Source: B8-G4 sp033720735
GTDB taxonomy: Bacteria > Bacteroidota > Bacteroidia > Chitinophagales > Saprospiraceae
NCBI GenBank assembly: GCA_033720735.1
Contig: JAWWBX010000205.1
Coordinates: 1-7,977, forward strand
DNA: 7,977 bases
Direction of reading: 5' to 3'
Within the stretch, counting starts at the first letter, position 1. Each line of letters begins with the position of its first letter. A model generated the notes under the pieces. That model did not search any database. It was not told the origin of the DNA and saw nothing but the letters and a program-made list of their open reading frames with translations. Shown here in pieces: positions 6,982 through 7,977 of the stretch. A program made the position numbers and the translations under genes.

Positions 6982-7514
6982 AATTTGTTCTTCCACATCA
7001 TGGATTCCACCGGCCGGCTCGTGCGTGCATTGTACTTTGCGCCGGGCTTGGTGTTGTACAGCTTGTCGATCGTACCATCGATGGTAAAGTAGATCAGCTG
7101 GCCGATCGGCATGTGCGGATAGATGCGCACCGGTTTGACACAAGAGATCTCCAGAGTCCAGTTGTTGCAGAATCCGACATCTCCTTTGCCCGCCGTCGCG
7201 TGGATGTCGATCCCCAGCCGGCCAACACTGGATTTCCCTTCCAGGAACGGTACGTAATTGTGTGTCTCCGTATACTCCTCCGTCACGCCCAGGTACAGTT
7301 CGCCCGGCTGCAGGAGGTAGCCCTCCTCTCCGATGGTAAAATGCTCCACTTCGTTGTGGCGGCGGGCGTCGAGCTCTTCGTCGCGGTATACGGCCATGTA
7401 AGGCCCCAGATGCACGTCGTACGAATTGGTTCCCAGGGCCTCACGCCGGAACGGCGAGATCACGATCTCCCCCTTGTCGATCGCCGCGAGTATTTGCTGG
7501 TCAGTCAGGATCAT
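6978..7514 (-). CDS. dcd: dCTP deaminase
   Basis: A 178-residue cytoplasmic enzyme that deaminates dCTP to dUTP, feeding dTMP synthesis after dUTPase. Family features: N-terminal MILTDQQILAAIDKGEIVI, GTNSYDVHLGP (28-38), the substrate loop GKSSVGRLGIDIHATAGKGDVGF (93-115; K94, S95, S96, R99), the general base E122 in WTLEIS, and the C-terminal lid with YNARTSRP (161-168). Length and motifs are full. The ATG at 7514 is used; the frame extends to a TTG at 7532 (MRQSCA), but the shorter form matches known Dcd N-termini. The last base of the frame overlaps the convergent rhodanese gene by four bases. It could in principle be bifunctional (dCTP deaminase/dUTPase), but the length and motifs fit the monofunctional type. 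Divergent from the phosphopantetheinyl transferase gene. Confidence 0.95.
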   Translation of the reverse strand: MILTDQQILAAIDKGEIVISPFRREALGTNSYDVHLGPYMAVYRDEELDARRHNEVEHFTIGEEGYLLQPGELYLGVTEEYTETHNYVPFLEGKSSVGRLGIDIHATAGKGDVGFCNNWTLEISCVKPVRIYPHMPIGQLIYFTIDGTIDKLYNTKPGAKYNARTSRPVESMMWKNKF

Positions 7515-7529
7515 GGCACATGATTGACG

Positions 7530-7561
7530 CAAAAATGGTTATCCGGTGCCGGACTGCCAAA
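7530..7561 (-). promoter_or_regulatory. Candidate dcd promoter
   Basis: On the minus strand TTTG (7561-7558), a 20-base spacer and CATTTTTG (7537-7530) match the Bacteroidota pattern TTTG-N19-TAnnTTTG with one mismatch in the -7 box. Transcription would begin around 7524, so the leader before the ATG at 7514 would be only about 10 bases. Confidence 0.45.
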
Positions 7562-7597
7562 TCAGCATTCAGCCGCAGCCCGACTTTGGCAATCGCC

Positions 7598-7605
7598 CTA
7601 TCTTG
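7598..7605 (+). promoter_or_regulatory. Weak -7-like element before the phosphopantetheinyl transferase gene
   Basis: TATCTTGC, followed by GCC, resembles TAnnTTTG with one T missing, about 21 bases before the start codon at 7627. A TTTG at 7585-7588 lies too close (about 10 bases) to be a -33 box, so this is only a weak suggestion. Confidence 0.2.
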
Positions 7606-7626
7606 CGCCGCAAACCCAGAGCACGC

Positions 7627-7977
7627 ATGCCACTCATTTTCAGTGAACGTTGGGGCACCAGTACCCGCGTAGCGGTTTGGTCAGCCGAGGAAGACCAGGA
7701 CTACTTCCTGGATCGGCTGGATCTGACTGCAGACGACCTGGCGCTCGTCAGGAGTATGCATCCCCGCCGTGCGCTCGAATGGTGTGCCTCGCGGTACCTG
7801 CTCGCGCGCATGATCGGCAGAGAGCGTGCGCGCCGCTGCACCAAGGACGACCATGGCAAGCCGGTGATCCCTGGTGATGCCATCGAGTTGTCGATCAGCC
7901 ACTCCTACGGCATGGCAGCTGTCATTGTCTCGGATCGCCACAGAGTGGGGATCGATGTACAGCGGCAGACATCCAAG
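7627..7977 (+). CDS. 4'-phosphopantetheinyl transferase (Sfp type), 5' part
   Basis: The first 117 residues of a PPTase; the frame is still open at the right edge, and family members are usually about 200-230 residues. These enzymes move the 4'-phosphopantetheine arm of coenzyme A to carrier proteins of fatty acid, polyketide or peptide synthesis in the cytoplasm. Visible motifs: HPRRALEWCASRYLLARMIG (about 45-64), the DDHGKPVIP segment (CoA/phosphate binding), SISHSYGMAAVIVSD (91-105) and the metal-binding VGIDVQRQ (109-116), with D112 matching the first acidic ligand. The usual GID(I/V)E is GIDVQ here, and the third acidic position (WxxKE) lies outside the window. The start at 7627 gives the normal N-terminal length. 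It is divergent from dcd, 112 bp away. Confidence 0.9.
   Translation, partial: MPLIFSERWGTSTRVAVWSAEEDQDYFLDRLDLTADDLALVRSMHPRRALEWCASRYLLARMIGRERARRCTKDDHGKPVIPGDAIELSISHSYGMAAVIVSDRHRVGIDVQRQTSK

Overview
The window looks like an ordinary chromosomal stretch from a member of the Bacteroidota, probably a Saprospiria/Lewinella-like marine or environmental lineage. The clues are a C-terminal type IX secretion (T9SS) sorting domain, a very Cys-rich DNC-module surface protein, Bacteroidota-type -7 boxes (TAnnTTTG) upstream of several genes, starts without Shine-Dalgarno sequences, and moderately GC-rich coding DNA with AT-rich gaps. The lineage is inferred from these traits; no marker gene is present.

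Left part (1-5702), all on the minus strand. In transcription order: a 12-helix MATE-family transporter (5702-4410); a secreted animal-type haem peroxidase with a T9SS tail (4180-2255); a NarL/LuxR-type response regulator without a neighbouring kinase (2173-1517); and the first 473 residues of a large exported Cys-rich modular protein (1420 to beyond base 1). The gaps of 229, 81 and 96 bp and separate promoter-like elements suggest several transcription units. The two exported-protein genes share an identical -7 box (TATATTTG) and almost the same start-codon context, so they may share expression features. The regulator lies between them, but nothing in the sequence proves that it controls them.

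Right part (5817-7977). A membrane-anchored three-PASTA protein without a kinase domain and a single-domain rhodanese form a tight plus-strand pair (10 bp gap). Facing them is dCTP deaminase (dcd, minus), whose stop codon shares the palindrome CTAG with the rhodanese stop. Divergent from dcd, across 112 bp, is the 5' part of an Sfp-type 4'-phosphopantetheinyl transferase that runs off the right edge.

No tRNA, rRNA, CRISPR array, insertion sequence or attachment site was seen, and every gap is shorter than 300 bp. I do not see a clear undescribed system. The most interesting points are the T9SS-exported haem peroxidase in its context, the repeated Cys module protein, and the shared leader of these two genes.
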